DNA from: UBA10438 sp044238605
Lineage (GTDB): Bacteria > Bacteroidota > Ignavibacteria > Kapaibacteriales > Kapaibacteriaceae
Direction: 5' to 3'
Assembly: GCA_044238605.1 (NCBI GenBank)
Contig: JBIICY010000007.1
Location: forward strand, 66,445-130,444
Length of the DNA stretch: 64,000 nucleotides
Within the stretch, counting starts at the first letter, position 1. Each line of letters begins with the position of its first letter. The notes beneath the pieces were generated by a model, which saw only the letters and a list, made by a program, of their open reading frames with translations, had not been told where the DNA came from and did no database searches. Below, piece by piece: positions 53,713-62,049 of this stretch. A program made the translations under genes and the position numbers.

Positions 53713-55662
53713 CTAGTTTATAATCACGGCTGTACTTGACGCATTACCCACTGCTTCTACGACAACGACGTATACACCGTGTGCGCGAGATGCTGTTTCA
53801 AACACATGCTCAAACTGCCAGGTGCTGCTGGATACTTGTCGTGCATCCCTTGCCACGCCTACGTGGACGAGTTCTCCCAGTGCGGAGTAAAGGGAGACCT
53901 TGTGCGGCATATTATGGGGCGACATGATTGTTGTCGACATCAGGCCTTGGCTCGTGGACGCTGTAACGTTCAACCGAGATGAACCTGTTATCGGCCGTAT
54001 TCGCAACGCACATGCATCAACGGTGATTTCACGGGCAAGTGAGGACCACGTGCACTCGGCGTATGGCGACAGCGAAGGGAGCCATCTACTGTGTGTAACG
54101 GTGGTGGTGGAGTCGCCACTGAGCACAGCGAGAATTGGTAAACTCCATGACCGTTTGCTGGGAATGGTTACTGTAACTACGCTTGTGTCGGGCTCGATGC
54201 GTCGAACATCCACTTGCAGCGCGTCAAACCACGTGAGGTTGTTTGTAAGGGGCGCATGTGCCGAACCAATAAGCTGAACTTGATGGGTAACAAATAACTC
54301 GCATTGTTCAAGCGTGTCTGTTGCAACGAGCTGCATCTGGAGCGTATCCCCAACTTGTGCACTGCGCGCTACAACGAGTGCATGCGGAGATGCACGCTTA
54401 CAGAGAGCCCGCACAATTCCAGGTGCACCGGGTTCGGCACCATTCGAATTGTTAGGTGCAACAGTTCCCGCCGAGCCCCCTGTGAGCAGGAATGTAAACT
54501 TCTGTGTAAAGTTCTGTAGCAGCGTGGGGTGAAGCATGATACGTCCGCCACCACCACCACCACCAGGACCGTGTCCGCCGTCGCACATGCTACCAGTACC
54601 TCCCTGTACATCGGCGACGATGTCCGTCTCTGCATAGCAGGCCTCGACCGATATACTTCCGCCCGCGCCACCACCGCCACCACCATCGTTGCCTGCCCGA
54701 GGTGCTGCATTGCCACCTTGTGAGACAATGCGTAATGTATCGCCAGTAATCGTGTGGGAACGGAGTATAACAATGCCGCCTCCAGCAGCACCATCTGTAG
54801 AAACGTTGTTGTTTTGATGTCCGCCACCGCCTCCACCCCCAAACACGAGACGTTCAAGTGATGGATCTACGAGCGCCATGCCGGACATGCCATACATACC
54901 GGGAACAGCGCTGCATACGTACTGATTTCCGCCACGTCCGCCGGCACCGCCATTCCCACCGCCACCACCACCAGCATTATGTGCGTCTCCACCGCCCCCT
55001 CCATTAGCCCACGGAGTGTGACCGTTAGTACACATCGGCTCGGGAATTCGAATCGATTCTCCCTTGCCCGCCGTGCGGTCGCTTGTAGCCGGATCGCATG
55101 CCTGGATAACTCCGCAGCTACCGCCATTGTTTGAGCGGCGTCCGCCCCGAAAACCGGTTCCACGAACATCAATGCATCCACTATCGCTCATGAGTACATT
55201 TGACTCTATTGCGATGACTCCGCCATTACGCCCATTCCACGGGAGAGTAGTTACAACAGAGTCGACAACCACTGTATCAGCTCTTATGGGAACAACCAAT
55301 TGGTATAGATCACGCGGGGCCAGGTAGGGAAGTTCTACGGGACGGACCTGTATGCGTTGTCCAACTTGCTCTGTTACTGATGTTCGATAAAATGTACCTG
55401 CCACATTAGTCACAACTCCAAGGACGGGGCTAGCGGCAGACACATCTGATGCGGCAGCTATGCAGATCAAGTAGACTGCAGTATCCGGAAGTACAATCCC
55501 AGAGTCCAGCAATAGCGAATCTACCGGCAGCTGGAGGTCCACAACCGACACAGCGTAGCACCTCTGCTGGAGCCCCTTGAGCACCAAACTGCTCCGCTGA
55601 GCATAGGCGCATGTGACAGTAAGTACGAGCGCCAGAAATAAACATGTATATCGAAGAACCAC
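53713..55662 (-). CDS. Glycine-rich secreted protein with T9SS tail
   Basis: I do not recognise a specific family. The 649-residue protein starts with GTG and a signal peptide (MVLRYTCLFLALVLTVTCAYA, then QRSS). The middle (about 150-390) contains many Gly-rich loops (GGGGGDAHNAGGGG, GGGGGGHQNNN, GGGGGGGRIMLHP) separated by short beta-strands such as GIVILRSHTITGDTLRIVSQ, resembling the Gly-rich parallel-beta modules of bacterial surface proteins. The C-terminal about 80 residues (PHKVSLYSALGELVHVGVA, SRAHGVYVVVV, STAVIIN) form a T9SS-type sorting domain. TACATTTG followed by 4 nt precedes the GTG. Confidence 0.82.
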   Translation of the reverse strand: MVLRYTCLFLALVLTVTCAYAQRSSLVLKGLQQRCYAVSVVDLQLPVDSLLLDSGIVLPDTAVYLICIAAASDVSAASPVLGVVTNVAGTFYRTSVTEQVGQRIQVRPVELPYLAPRDLYQLVVPIRADTVVVDSVVTTLPWNGRNGGVIAIESNVLMSDSGCIDVRGTGFRGGRRSNNGGSCGVIQACDPATSDRTAGKGESIRIPEPMCTNGHTPWANGGGGGDAHNAGGGGGGNGGAGGRGGNQYVCSAVPGMYGMSGMALVDPSLERLVFGGGGGGGHQNNNVSTDGAAGGGIVILRSHTITGDTLRIVSQGGNAAPRAGNDGGGGGGAGGSISVEACYAETDIVADVQGGTGSMCDGGHGPGGGGGGGRIMLHPTLLQNFTQKFTFLLTGGSAGTVAPNNSNGAEPGAPGIVRALCKRASPHALVVARSAQVGDTLQMQLVATDTLEQCELFVTHQVQLIGSAHAPLTNNLTWFDALQVDVRRIEPDTSVVTVTIPSKRSWSLPILAVLSGDSTTTVTHSRWLPSLSPYAECTWSSLAREITVDACALRIRPITGSSRLNVTASTSQGLMSTTIMSPHNMPHKVSLYSALGELVHVGVARDARQVSSSTWQFEHVFETASRAHGVYVVVVEAVGNASSTAVIIN

Positions 55663-55666
55663 GTAG

Positions 55667-55674
55667 CAAATGTA
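55667..55674 (-). promoter_or_regulatory. -7 element 4 nt before the glycine-rich T9SS protein
   Basis: The minus strand reads TACATTTG (perfect TAnnTTTG), then CTAC, then the GTG start at 55662; the spacing is the same as at 27571 and 50842. Confidence 0.5.
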
Positions 55675-55719
55675 CGGGGAAAGAATATGGGCTAGCTAGC
55701 CAAACTGCAAACGAAGTGG

Positions 55720-57099
55720 CTATATAGCCAAGTGTGTAGCAATGCTCTCAGCGGCTGCCTCTCCTGTGCGGATTGCCCCATCAAAGAAACCAGGCCAACG
55801 GTCGGCCATTTCTGTTCCGGCCCAATAAATTGGTCCGACAGGGGCAGTGAGTGCTTCGCCGAAACTTGTCCAGACCCCTGGAGGCATAAAGGCGGCATAA
55901 GCGCCACCGGTCCATGAATCGGCGGGCCAATCTACTTCTGTGTAACTGGCAGGTGACAGTGACTCCTGACCAAAGAACGTGGCTAGGTCTGTTAGGACGG
56001 CGTCACGCCGCTCCGAGCTGCTCATCGCTCGCCACACGTGATAGCGATCGCCCGCAACAAATGTAGCCAGCACCCCTACGTCGGATTCGGGATCAGAACT
56101 ATCGGCACAGAGCTCCAGCCACTGGCAATTTCCTATGGCAAGGCCGGCTAGCCCCTTCGCTCGCCAGAAAGGGCGCTCGTAGGAGATCAATACTTTGGCG
56201 CAGCTTCCCATTGGAACCCGTTGGGTAAGCTGATCTCGCATTGCTGGCATTGGTGGATCATAAACTATTCTACCAGCAAGATGGGGCGGCATGGCAACGA
56301 CGGCATACTTGGCAGTATAGGCATGTTGATTGGTCTCAACCGTTACGCCATTGTCGCTGTATGAAATCCGGATAACTGGTTCACCCAGATGAATTCGCTC
56401 ACCGAGCTCCGCAGCGATCATGTGTGGAACCTGACCGGCTCCGCCATGGATCAAATCAGCTTCCGGATGTTCTGCCTGACCAGCGCACTTTTGTCCCCAA
56501 AGAACGTGCAGCAATGAAACCTGGCCCGGTTCGGCAGGACCAAGAAAACCGACAGCGCGCGACATGTATTCGAAATACCATCGACCAAAATCAGTGGTGG
56601 TGTTTTCGTCTATCCACTGTGCAAACGTTGCATTGTCAAGCTTTTTGGTGTGTTCGTTGGTTTGAGGATGTCCCGAAGGAAGGCTCTTGGATAGTTCGTC
56701 AAAACGTGCCCATGCCGTCATCGCATCTTGCCATTCTGTCGCATCAATACCAGGTGCCTCACCCTCGGGGAATCCTTGAAAGAAGCCCTTGAATTCATAG
56801 CGCTTGTTATCGTACACCAAAACGGTCTTTCCATCTGCAGGAGTGGGGAATCGACGTACCTGATACTCATCTAGAAGTGCCATGAAACGGTCTTGTGTAG
56901 GCCCTACCCACTGACCGCCTCGATCGATCCACTGTCCAGACGTGAGGTGTTCGCCGAACATTCTACCACCGTATCGATTGCGCGCTTCGATTACGAGAAC
57001 TTGATGGCCTTGCCGCTGCAGATTACGCGCGGCTATCAAGCCCGCAATTCCGGCTCCGATGACAATGCAATCGTAGGTTGTTTCAGAAGGTTTGGTCAT
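55720..57099 (-). CDS. Flavin-containing amine oxidase
   Basis: This 459-residue FAD enzyme of the monoamine-oxidase family oxidises primary or secondary amines with release of aldehyde and H2O2. The dinucleotide loop is VIGAGIAGLIAARNL (about 12-26), followed by VIEARNRYGGRM and WIDRGGQWVGPTQ. The C-terminal FAD site is IYWAGTEMADRWPGFFDGAI. Covalent-flavin cysteine is not obvious. No signal peptide is seen. It is divergent from the formyltransferase gene across a 173-nt region with operator-like palindromes. Start ATG at 57099; an in-frame codon at 57108 adds three residues. Confidence 0.9.
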   Translation of the reverse strand: MTKPSETTYDCIVIGAGIAGLIAARNLQRQGHQVLVIEARNRYGGRMFGEHLTSGQWIDRGGQWVGPTQDRFMALLDEYQVRRFPTPADGKTVLVYDNKRYEFKGFFQGFPEGEAPGIDATEWQDAMTAWARFDELSKSLPSGHPQTNEHTKKLDNATFAQWIDENTTTDFGRWYFEYMSRAVGFLGPAEPGQVSLLHVLWGQKCAGQAEHPEADLIHGGAGQVPHMIAAELGERIHLGEPVIRISYSDNGVTVETNQHAYTAKYAVVAMPPHLAGRIVYDPPMPAMRDQLTQRVPMGSCAKVLISYERPFWRAKGLAGLAIGNCQWLELCADSSDPESDVGVLATFVAGDRYHVWRAMSSSERRDAVLTDLATFFGQESLSPASYTEVDWPADSWTGGAYAAFMPPGVWTSFGEALTAPVGPIYWAGTEMADRWPGFFDGAIRTGEAAAESIATHLAI

Positions 57100-57177
57100 G
57101 ATGCACACCAGCAGAATGTCTTCTAGATTATTAAACGTCTCGATGGTTTGTGGATGACGAGACTCTGCGAAAAATAC

Positions 57178-57216
57178 TACTGTAACGATTACAGTAAGTG
57201 TTCTCGAGAATATTAT
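57178..57216. promoter_or_regulatory. Operator-like palindromes in a divergent promoter region
   Basis: A perfect 8-bp inverted repeat TACTGTAA-CGA-TTACAGTA (57178-57196) is followed by the palindrome TTCTCGAGAA (57201-57210) and TATTAT (57211-57216). They lie between the divergent amine-oxidase and formyltransferase genes and look like a regulator-binding site next to a promoter. Confidence 0.5.
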
Positions 57217-57261
57217 ACAGATCGGTGCAATTGATCGATCCTTCGCTTAGTGCTCGCTGCG

Positions 57262-57268
57262 TAATTTG
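57262..57268 (+). promoter_or_regulatory. Possible -7 element 4 nt before the formyltransferase start
   Basis: TAATTTG, one base shorter than TAnnTTTG, is followed by TGTG and the ATG at 57273. The TTTG-N4-start spacing equals that at three other genes. Confidence 0.35.
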
Positions 57269-57272
57269 TGTG

Positions 57273-58124
57273 ATGCGCATTGTATCCTTTAATGTCTTTC
57301 CACCGGCCTATGAAGTTGTCAATACCTGGGCAGCGGAGTGTGGACACGACCTTGTGCTCGTTGTCACGACTCCAGGCCCAACATCACGGCGAAACACTTC
57401 CTACCAACGGGTGATCAGCAGTGTTCCGCCTGGAACGGATATTCTGGTTACAACCCGCTTGCGCAAGGTTGCTTTGCCCCTTATTCGGGCGCTCGAACCT
57501 GATTTGATTGTATCCTTTACGTTCCCATACCGCATACCTCCAGAGGTCATTGCACTTTCGCGCTTTGGCGCTGTTAACCTGCACCCAACTGCGCTGCCCG
57601 CGTATCGTGGCCCCAATCCTCTAAGGGGTATCTATGAAGGCTTCCCTCTGCTCGGTGCAACTCTGCATTGGACAGCTGCAGAATACGATACTGGAAATGT
57701 CCTTTCGCAGCATACTGGTCCCATGCCCGAGGTGGTAACACCTGAGTCAATTCTTGAAAACTGGCTACCATTGATACGTAACGCATTCGCCGAGGGTACT
57801 GCGCGCGCTGTGGCTGGAGCAACAGGCACGCCACAAGATAACGAGCAATCAAGCTACGGTGCCAAGTTTACAGATGAAGAACATTGGCTTACACCCCTCG
57901 AAACTAGAATGTCCTTCCAATCCAAATGCGCAGCACTCAATTTCTTTGGTCCCGCCGCAATGATTAGCCTCCACGGTCGAGATTACACCATTGATAGCAT
58001 TGATCAACTTGATGACATTACAGCAGATCCTCCCGGCACGATAACACAGCAAACCAGCGAAGCCTTTGTGCTTCAAGTTTTGGATGGCAGGGTGTTGGTA
58101 CGGTGCCACAGTTTTCAACCATAA
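57273..58124 (+). CDS. Methionyl-tRNA formyltransferase-like protein
   Basis: This 283-residue protein of the formyl-THF-dependent formyltransferase family keeps the catalytic triad: Asn and His in AVNLHPTALPAYRGPNP and Asp in AAEYDTGNV. A short C-terminal domain (about 200-283) resembles the Fmt OB-fold part. It could formylate initiator tRNA or a sugar/amine; the absence of a nearby def gene and the presence of an amine oxidase and a lipase-like gene argue for a specialised substrate, but this is not settled. The next gene starts 14 nt downstream. Confidence 0.8.
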   Translation: MRIVSFNVFPPAYEVVNTWAAECGHDLVLVVTTPGPTSRRNTSYQRVISSVPPGTDILVTTRLRKVALPLIRALEPDLIVSFTFPYRIPPEVIALSRFGAVNLHPTALPAYRGPNPLRGIYEGFPLLGATLHWTAAEYDTGNVLSQHTGPMPEVVTPESILENWLPLIRNAFAEGTARAVAGATGTPQDNEQSSYGAKFTDEEHWLTPLETRMSFQSKCAALNFFGPAAMISLHGRDYTIDSIDQLDDITADPPGTITQQTSEAFVLQVLDGRVLVRCHSFQP

Positions 58125-58138
58125 CCACTGGAAAACCT

Positions 58139-59422
58139 ATGAATAAACGTCATTCGCGCCCTGCATTGACATATGTTCTCATAGCTTGGGCGCTCATTTG
58201 TGTAACGGCATGTAGCTCTAGCAGCCCAGTCATACCAACAGATGATGGCCCATTGATAACCTTCGATTCTGTTGGGTATTACAGCAAGGGGCGCATACAG
58301 GCAGTTGTCGACAGCGTGCTAGACGTATTCATGACTGGCCGCAATCTCCCGCCTTCGACATTTAGATCGCGTCTTGTGTCTGCGCGCCATGGTGTTCGGC
58401 TGTACAAGGTTTCATATAAATCTCTGATACCCGAGATGAACAATCAGGAAGCCACAGCATATGGGCTGATAGCCATTCCCGATAGCATCCTACCGGGCGC
58501 ACCAATTGTGAGTTATCAGCATGGTGCTGTTTTCGACCGATCATGGGTTCCGTCGAATCCTGATGGATCAATAGAGATACAGTTTCAGTTGTCGCAATTC
58601 GCATCACAGGGCTACATTGTGATCGCAGCCGATTACTTCGGAACCACGGCTGGAACCAAGGTGCCAAACAGCTTTGGTGCATTGGTTAATGCTGCTCAGG
58701 CATGTTTGGATCACCTGCGTGCCTCGAAGCAAGTGCTGGCGAAAAAGAATATCAACGCGGGCAAGCTCTTCCTATCTGGATGGTCGCAAGGTGGAGCGGT
58801 TACCAATGCGTTTCTGCAGCGACTCGAGCGCGAGCAGATACCTGTGGCGGCAGCCGTCACAGCGTCGGGTCCGGTAGACCTCGTTGGATTTATGGCAAAG
58901 CCAATCAACGACCCTCCGCCATTTCTCGCCCCTTCATTCCCAGTGGCTATCATGAACACGATAATCACATTTGAGACGTACTACGGTTTGAATGGTCTGG
59001 CAGCTGAGTCGATCCAACCACAGTTTCTAGATGCAGCAAGGCAGTTCCACGAATTCCAGATTCCGTTTAGTGCATTCTACGAGGCCGTGCTTTTTGACAA
59101 GCAGCAGCAACGGATACGCACCATGAAGGAGCTCTTTACGCAGAAGTTTTTGGATGACAGCAAGACTGCAACAACTGCGTTTTGGAAGAAGCTTGACGAC
59201 CTCAACGGATACCGTCAACTACTACGCACACCATATCGATGCTTCTACAGTTATCGGGACGAAGGCGTACTTGCGGAAACGGTAACGCCCATGATCGGCT
59301 ACCAAAAGAGTCTTGGCAACACCTCAATTGAAGGGTTTGATGCCGGTGCAAATGCAGATCATGCATCAGTATATCTCGAGTCAATCATCAGCGCCCAGCC
59401 ATGGTTTGAATCCTTGAGATAA
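58139..59422 (+). CDS. Alpha/beta-hydrolase lipoprotein (secreted lipase/esterase-like)
   Basis: This 427-residue lipoprotein has a signal with lipobox VTAC (MNKRHSRPALTYVLIAWALI, then CVTACSSS). The alpha/beta-hydrolase part has LIAIPDSILPG, IVSYQHGAV, the nucleophile elbow GWSQGGA, and late ADHASVYL as a likely His region. Catalytic Asp may be in YRDEGVLAETV. It resembles secretory-lipase-type hydrolases. It is inferred to be envelope-anchored and to hydrolyse esters; substrate unknown. It is probably co-transcribed with the formyltransferase. Confidence 0.85.
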   Translation: MNKRHSRPALTYVLIAWALICVTACSSSSPVIPTDDGPLITFDSVGYYSKGRIQAVVDSVLDVFMTGRNLPPSTFRSRLVSARHGVRLYKVSYKSLIPEMNNQEATAYGLIAIPDSILPGAPIVSYQHGAVFDRSWVPSNPDGSIEIQFQLSQFASQGYIVIAADYFGTTAGTKVPNSFGALVNAAQACLDHLRASKQVLAKKNINAGKLFLSGWSQGGAVTNAFLQRLEREQIPVAAAVTASGPVDLVGFMAKPINDPPPFLAPSFPVAIMNTIITFETYYGLNGLAAESIQPQFLDAARQFHEFQIPFSAFYEAVLFDKQQQRIRTMKELFTQKFLDDSKTATTAFWKKLDDLNGYRQLLRTPYRCFYSYRDEGVLAETVTPMIGYQKSLGNTSIEGFDAGANADHASVYLESIISAQPWFESLR

Positions 59423-59505
59423 CTAAGAACATCAATTGCTGGTGCCATGTCGGTGCAGTAACTTAGAGCAGATTATTTGATCATTCTTGTTGTACGGAGA
59501 TCTAC

Positions 59506-61719
59506 ATGAGCAGCAATGGCGACGCTAGCAAGTGTCCATTCCACGCTGGTGGTGGCGCACGATCAAGCCAAGGCATACAGTCAAATGCCAATTGGTGGCC
59601 AAATCAACTGAACCTTTCGATCCTGCACCAGCATCAGCCGGTGTCGAACCCAATGGACAAGGATTTCAACTATGCCGAAGCCTTCAAGAAGCTCGACTAC
59701 GCTGCAATGAAGCGCGACCTTGCGGCACTGATGACGGATTCGCAAGATTGGTGGCCTGCAGACTGGGGTCACTACGGGGGTCTGTTCATCCGCATGGCGT
59801 GGCATGCGGCCGGTACGTATCGTGTAGCAGACGGACGGGGTGGTGCGAACACCGGTAACCAGCGTTTTGCGCCGCTTAACAGCTGGCCTGACAACGGGAA
59901 CCTTGACAAGGCACGTCGTCTACTCTGGCCGATTAAGAAAAAGTACGGCAATGCAATCTCATGGGCCGACTTGTTTGTCCTTGCCGGTAACGTAGCAATG
60001 GAGACAATGGGCTTCAAGACGTTCGGCTTTGGTGGCGGACGTGCAGATATCTGGGCTCCGGAAGAGGACGTGTATTGGGGCGCTGAGACGGAATGGCTTG
60101 CCACAAGTGATAAGCCAAATAGTCGCTACAGTGGCGATCGTCAGCTTGAGAATCCACTCGCAGCAGTGCAGATGGGGCTGATCTACGTCAACCCTCAGGG
60201 TCCAGACGGCAAGCCAGATCCAGTCGCATCAGGACGCGACGTACGTGAGACGTTCGCACGCATGGCGATGAATGACTACGAGACGGTTGCCCTTGTAGCT
60301 GGTGGACACACATTTGGAAAGATGCACGGCGCTGGCGATCCTGCGTTGGTGGGTCCAGAGCCCGAAGGCGCACCAATAGAAGAAATGGGCTTCGGCTGGA
60401 AGAATGCTCATGGTACAGGAAAGGGCGGCGACACAACTACGAGCGGATTCGAAGGTGCATGGAAGCCGAACCCAACAACATGGGACATGGGCTACCTGAA
60501 GGTGCTCTTCAAGTATGAGTGGGAGCAGGTAACAAGTCCTGCTGGCGCAATTCAATGGCGTGCAATGAACGTCGATCCCGAGGACATGATCCCTGATGCG
60601 CACAACCCAAGCGTGATGCATCCCCCACACATGACTACGGCTGACATGTCACTTCGGATGGATCCTGCATACGAAAAGATCGCGCGTCACCTCCTGGAGA
60701 ACCCAGACGAGTTTGCTGACGCTTATGCGCGCGCATGGTTCAAGCTCACGCACCGCGATATGGGTCCGAAGAGTCTCTACCTCGGACCAGAAGTACCTGC
60801 CGAAGATCTCATCTGGCAGGACCCGATTCCAGCGGTAGATCATCCTTTGGTTTCAGCATCGGATATCGCGGCTCTCAAGACACAGATCCTCAACTGCGGT
60901 GTTTCCAACACAGAGCTTGTTTACACCGCATGGTCAGCAGCATCAACGTTCCGTGGTTCGGACCGTCGTGGTGGTGCTAACGGTGGGCGCCTACGCCTTG
61001 CTCCACAGAAGGACTGGGAGGTCAACCATCCATCACAGCTGGCCAAGGTGCTTACAGCACTTGAGAACATTCAGGCAGCATTCAACGCAAGTGCATCAAA
61101 CGGCACCAAGATCTCACTTGCAGATCTTATTGTTCTTGCCGGTTGCGCTGCTATCGAGTCTGCAGCAAACGCAGCTGGTCTTGCAGTTACAGTACCATTT
61201 ACGCCAGGTCGCATGGATGCATCGCACGAGCAAACAGACGTTGAATCGTTTGCTGTGCTCGAGCCTCAAGCAGACGGTTTCCGCAACTATCGTAGGTCTG
61301 CCTCTGGCGTATCGCCCGAAGAGATGCTTATCGATAAAGCACAGCTGCTTACGCTGAGCGCACCTGAGATGACGGTTCTGGTAGGGGGCTTGCGTGTGCT
61401 GGGTGCCAACTATAACGGCAGTAAACATGGCGTGTTTACAGACCGTGTTGGTCAGCTCACGAATGACTTCTTTGTCAACCTTGTTGACATGAGCACATCA
61501 TGGAAGCCATCGGGCGATAACGCATACGAAGGCCGTGACCGTTCAACCGGTGAACTCAAGTGGACAGCAACGCGCGTAGATCTGGCATTCGGTTCGAACT
61601 CACAGCTGCGTGCAATTGCCGAAGCGTACGCGCAGGACGATAACAAGGAAAAATTTGTCCGCGACTTCGTAGCCGCATGGACAAAGGTGATGAACCTGGA
61701 TCGCTTCGATCTCGCGTAA
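59506..61719 (+). CDS. katG: Catalase-peroxidase
   Basis: KatG is a heme enzyme that removes H2O2 by catalase and peroxidase activity. The 737-residue two-domain protein has Arg96, Trp99 and His100 in IRMAWHAAGTYR, Tyr227 and Met253 that with Trp99 form the covalent adduct, and proximal His268 in AGGHTFGKMHG. The second, heme-less domain begins at about 430. Codon use is biased (AAG for lysine nearly throughout), which suggests high expression. GGAG precedes the ATG by 8 nt, and a strong terminator follows. No signal peptide is evident. Confidence 0.97.
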   Translation: MSSNGDASKCPFHAGGGARSSQGIQSNANWWPNQLNLSILHQHQPVSNPMDKDFNYAEAFKKLDYAAMKRDLAALMTDSQDWWPADWGHYGGLFIRMAWHAAGTYRVADGRGGANTGNQRFAPLNSWPDNGNLDKARRLLWPIKKKYGNAISWADLFVLAGNVAMETMGFKTFGFGGGRADIWAPEEDVYWGAETEWLATSDKPNSRYSGDRQLENPLAAVQMGLIYVNPQGPDGKPDPVASGRDVRETFARMAMNDYETVALVAGGHTFGKMHGAGDPALVGPEPEGAPIEEMGFGWKNAHGTGKGGDTTTSGFEGAWKPNPTTWDMGYLKVLFKYEWEQVTSPAGAIQWRAMNVDPEDMIPDAHNPSVMHPPHMTTADMSLRMDPAYEKIARHLLENPDEFADAYARAWFKLTHRDMGPKSLYLGPEVPAEDLIWQDPIPAVDHPLVSASDIAALKTQILNCGVSNTELVYTAWSAASTFRGSDRRGGANGGRLRLAPQKDWEVNHPSQLAKVLTALENIQAAFNASASNGTKISLADLIVLAGCAAIESAANAAGLAVTVPFTPGRMDASHEQTDVESFAVLEPQADGFRNYRRSASGVSPEEMLIDKAQLLTLSAPEMTVLVGGLRVLGANYNGSKHGVFTDRVGQLTNDFFVNLVDMSTSWKPSGDNAYEGRDRSTGELKWTATRVDLAFGSNSQLRAIAEAYAQDDNKEKFVRDFVAAWTKVMNLDRFDLA

Positions 61720-61746
61720 TCCACCTTCTCACGGTGTCAAAACAAC

Positions 61747-61784
61747 AACGCTCCCGGCAGCACTACTGTTGGGAGCGTTTTCAT
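61747..61784 (+). terminator. Rho-independent terminator after katG
   Basis: A 14-bp stem with two G-T pairs (61747-61760 and 61766-61779), a CACTA loop, and a T-rich tail. It lies 27 nt after the katG stop. Confidence 0.9.
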
Positions 61785-61841
61785 TTCTAGCACCTAGATA
61801 CATTGAATAATCTATTATTGTTTACAGAACGGAGTAGCCCC

Positions 61842-61916
61842 ATGCTGGAGTCAGTCCAGCATCGAAACAAGATGAAGTTCACTGCGATTCTCCTGCCGAT
61901 TCCTGCGAGCGCTTAG
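61842..61916 (+). other. Small ORF of 24 codons with internal start and inverted repeat, doubtful
   Basis: In the 330-nt gap between katG and the next lipoprotein, GGAGTAGCCCC precedes an ATG opening 24 codons whose second half MKFTAILLPIPASA looks like the start of a signal peptide and then stops. The first bases form a perfect 8-bp hairpin (ATGCTGGA/TCCAGCAT, 61842-61862). It could be a decayed gene start, a leader peptide or chance. The rest of the gap holds nothing I recognise apart from the terminator. Confidence 0.25.
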
Positions 61917-62049
61917 AGCCGTGAAGTTAAAGGGAGGGCTACTAACTCAGGAAACTCAAACACTGAGCGATAGGGAATTAGCATTGTAGAACTTGAGGAG
62001 CTAGATATCTTGCGCTACTCATCTCACTAACCTGCATGAAAGAGCCGCT

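Noticed and set aside
59423..59470. Hairpin CTAAG/CTTAG as terminator before katG
   Set aside because: Arms of five bases with a loop of more than 30 nt.
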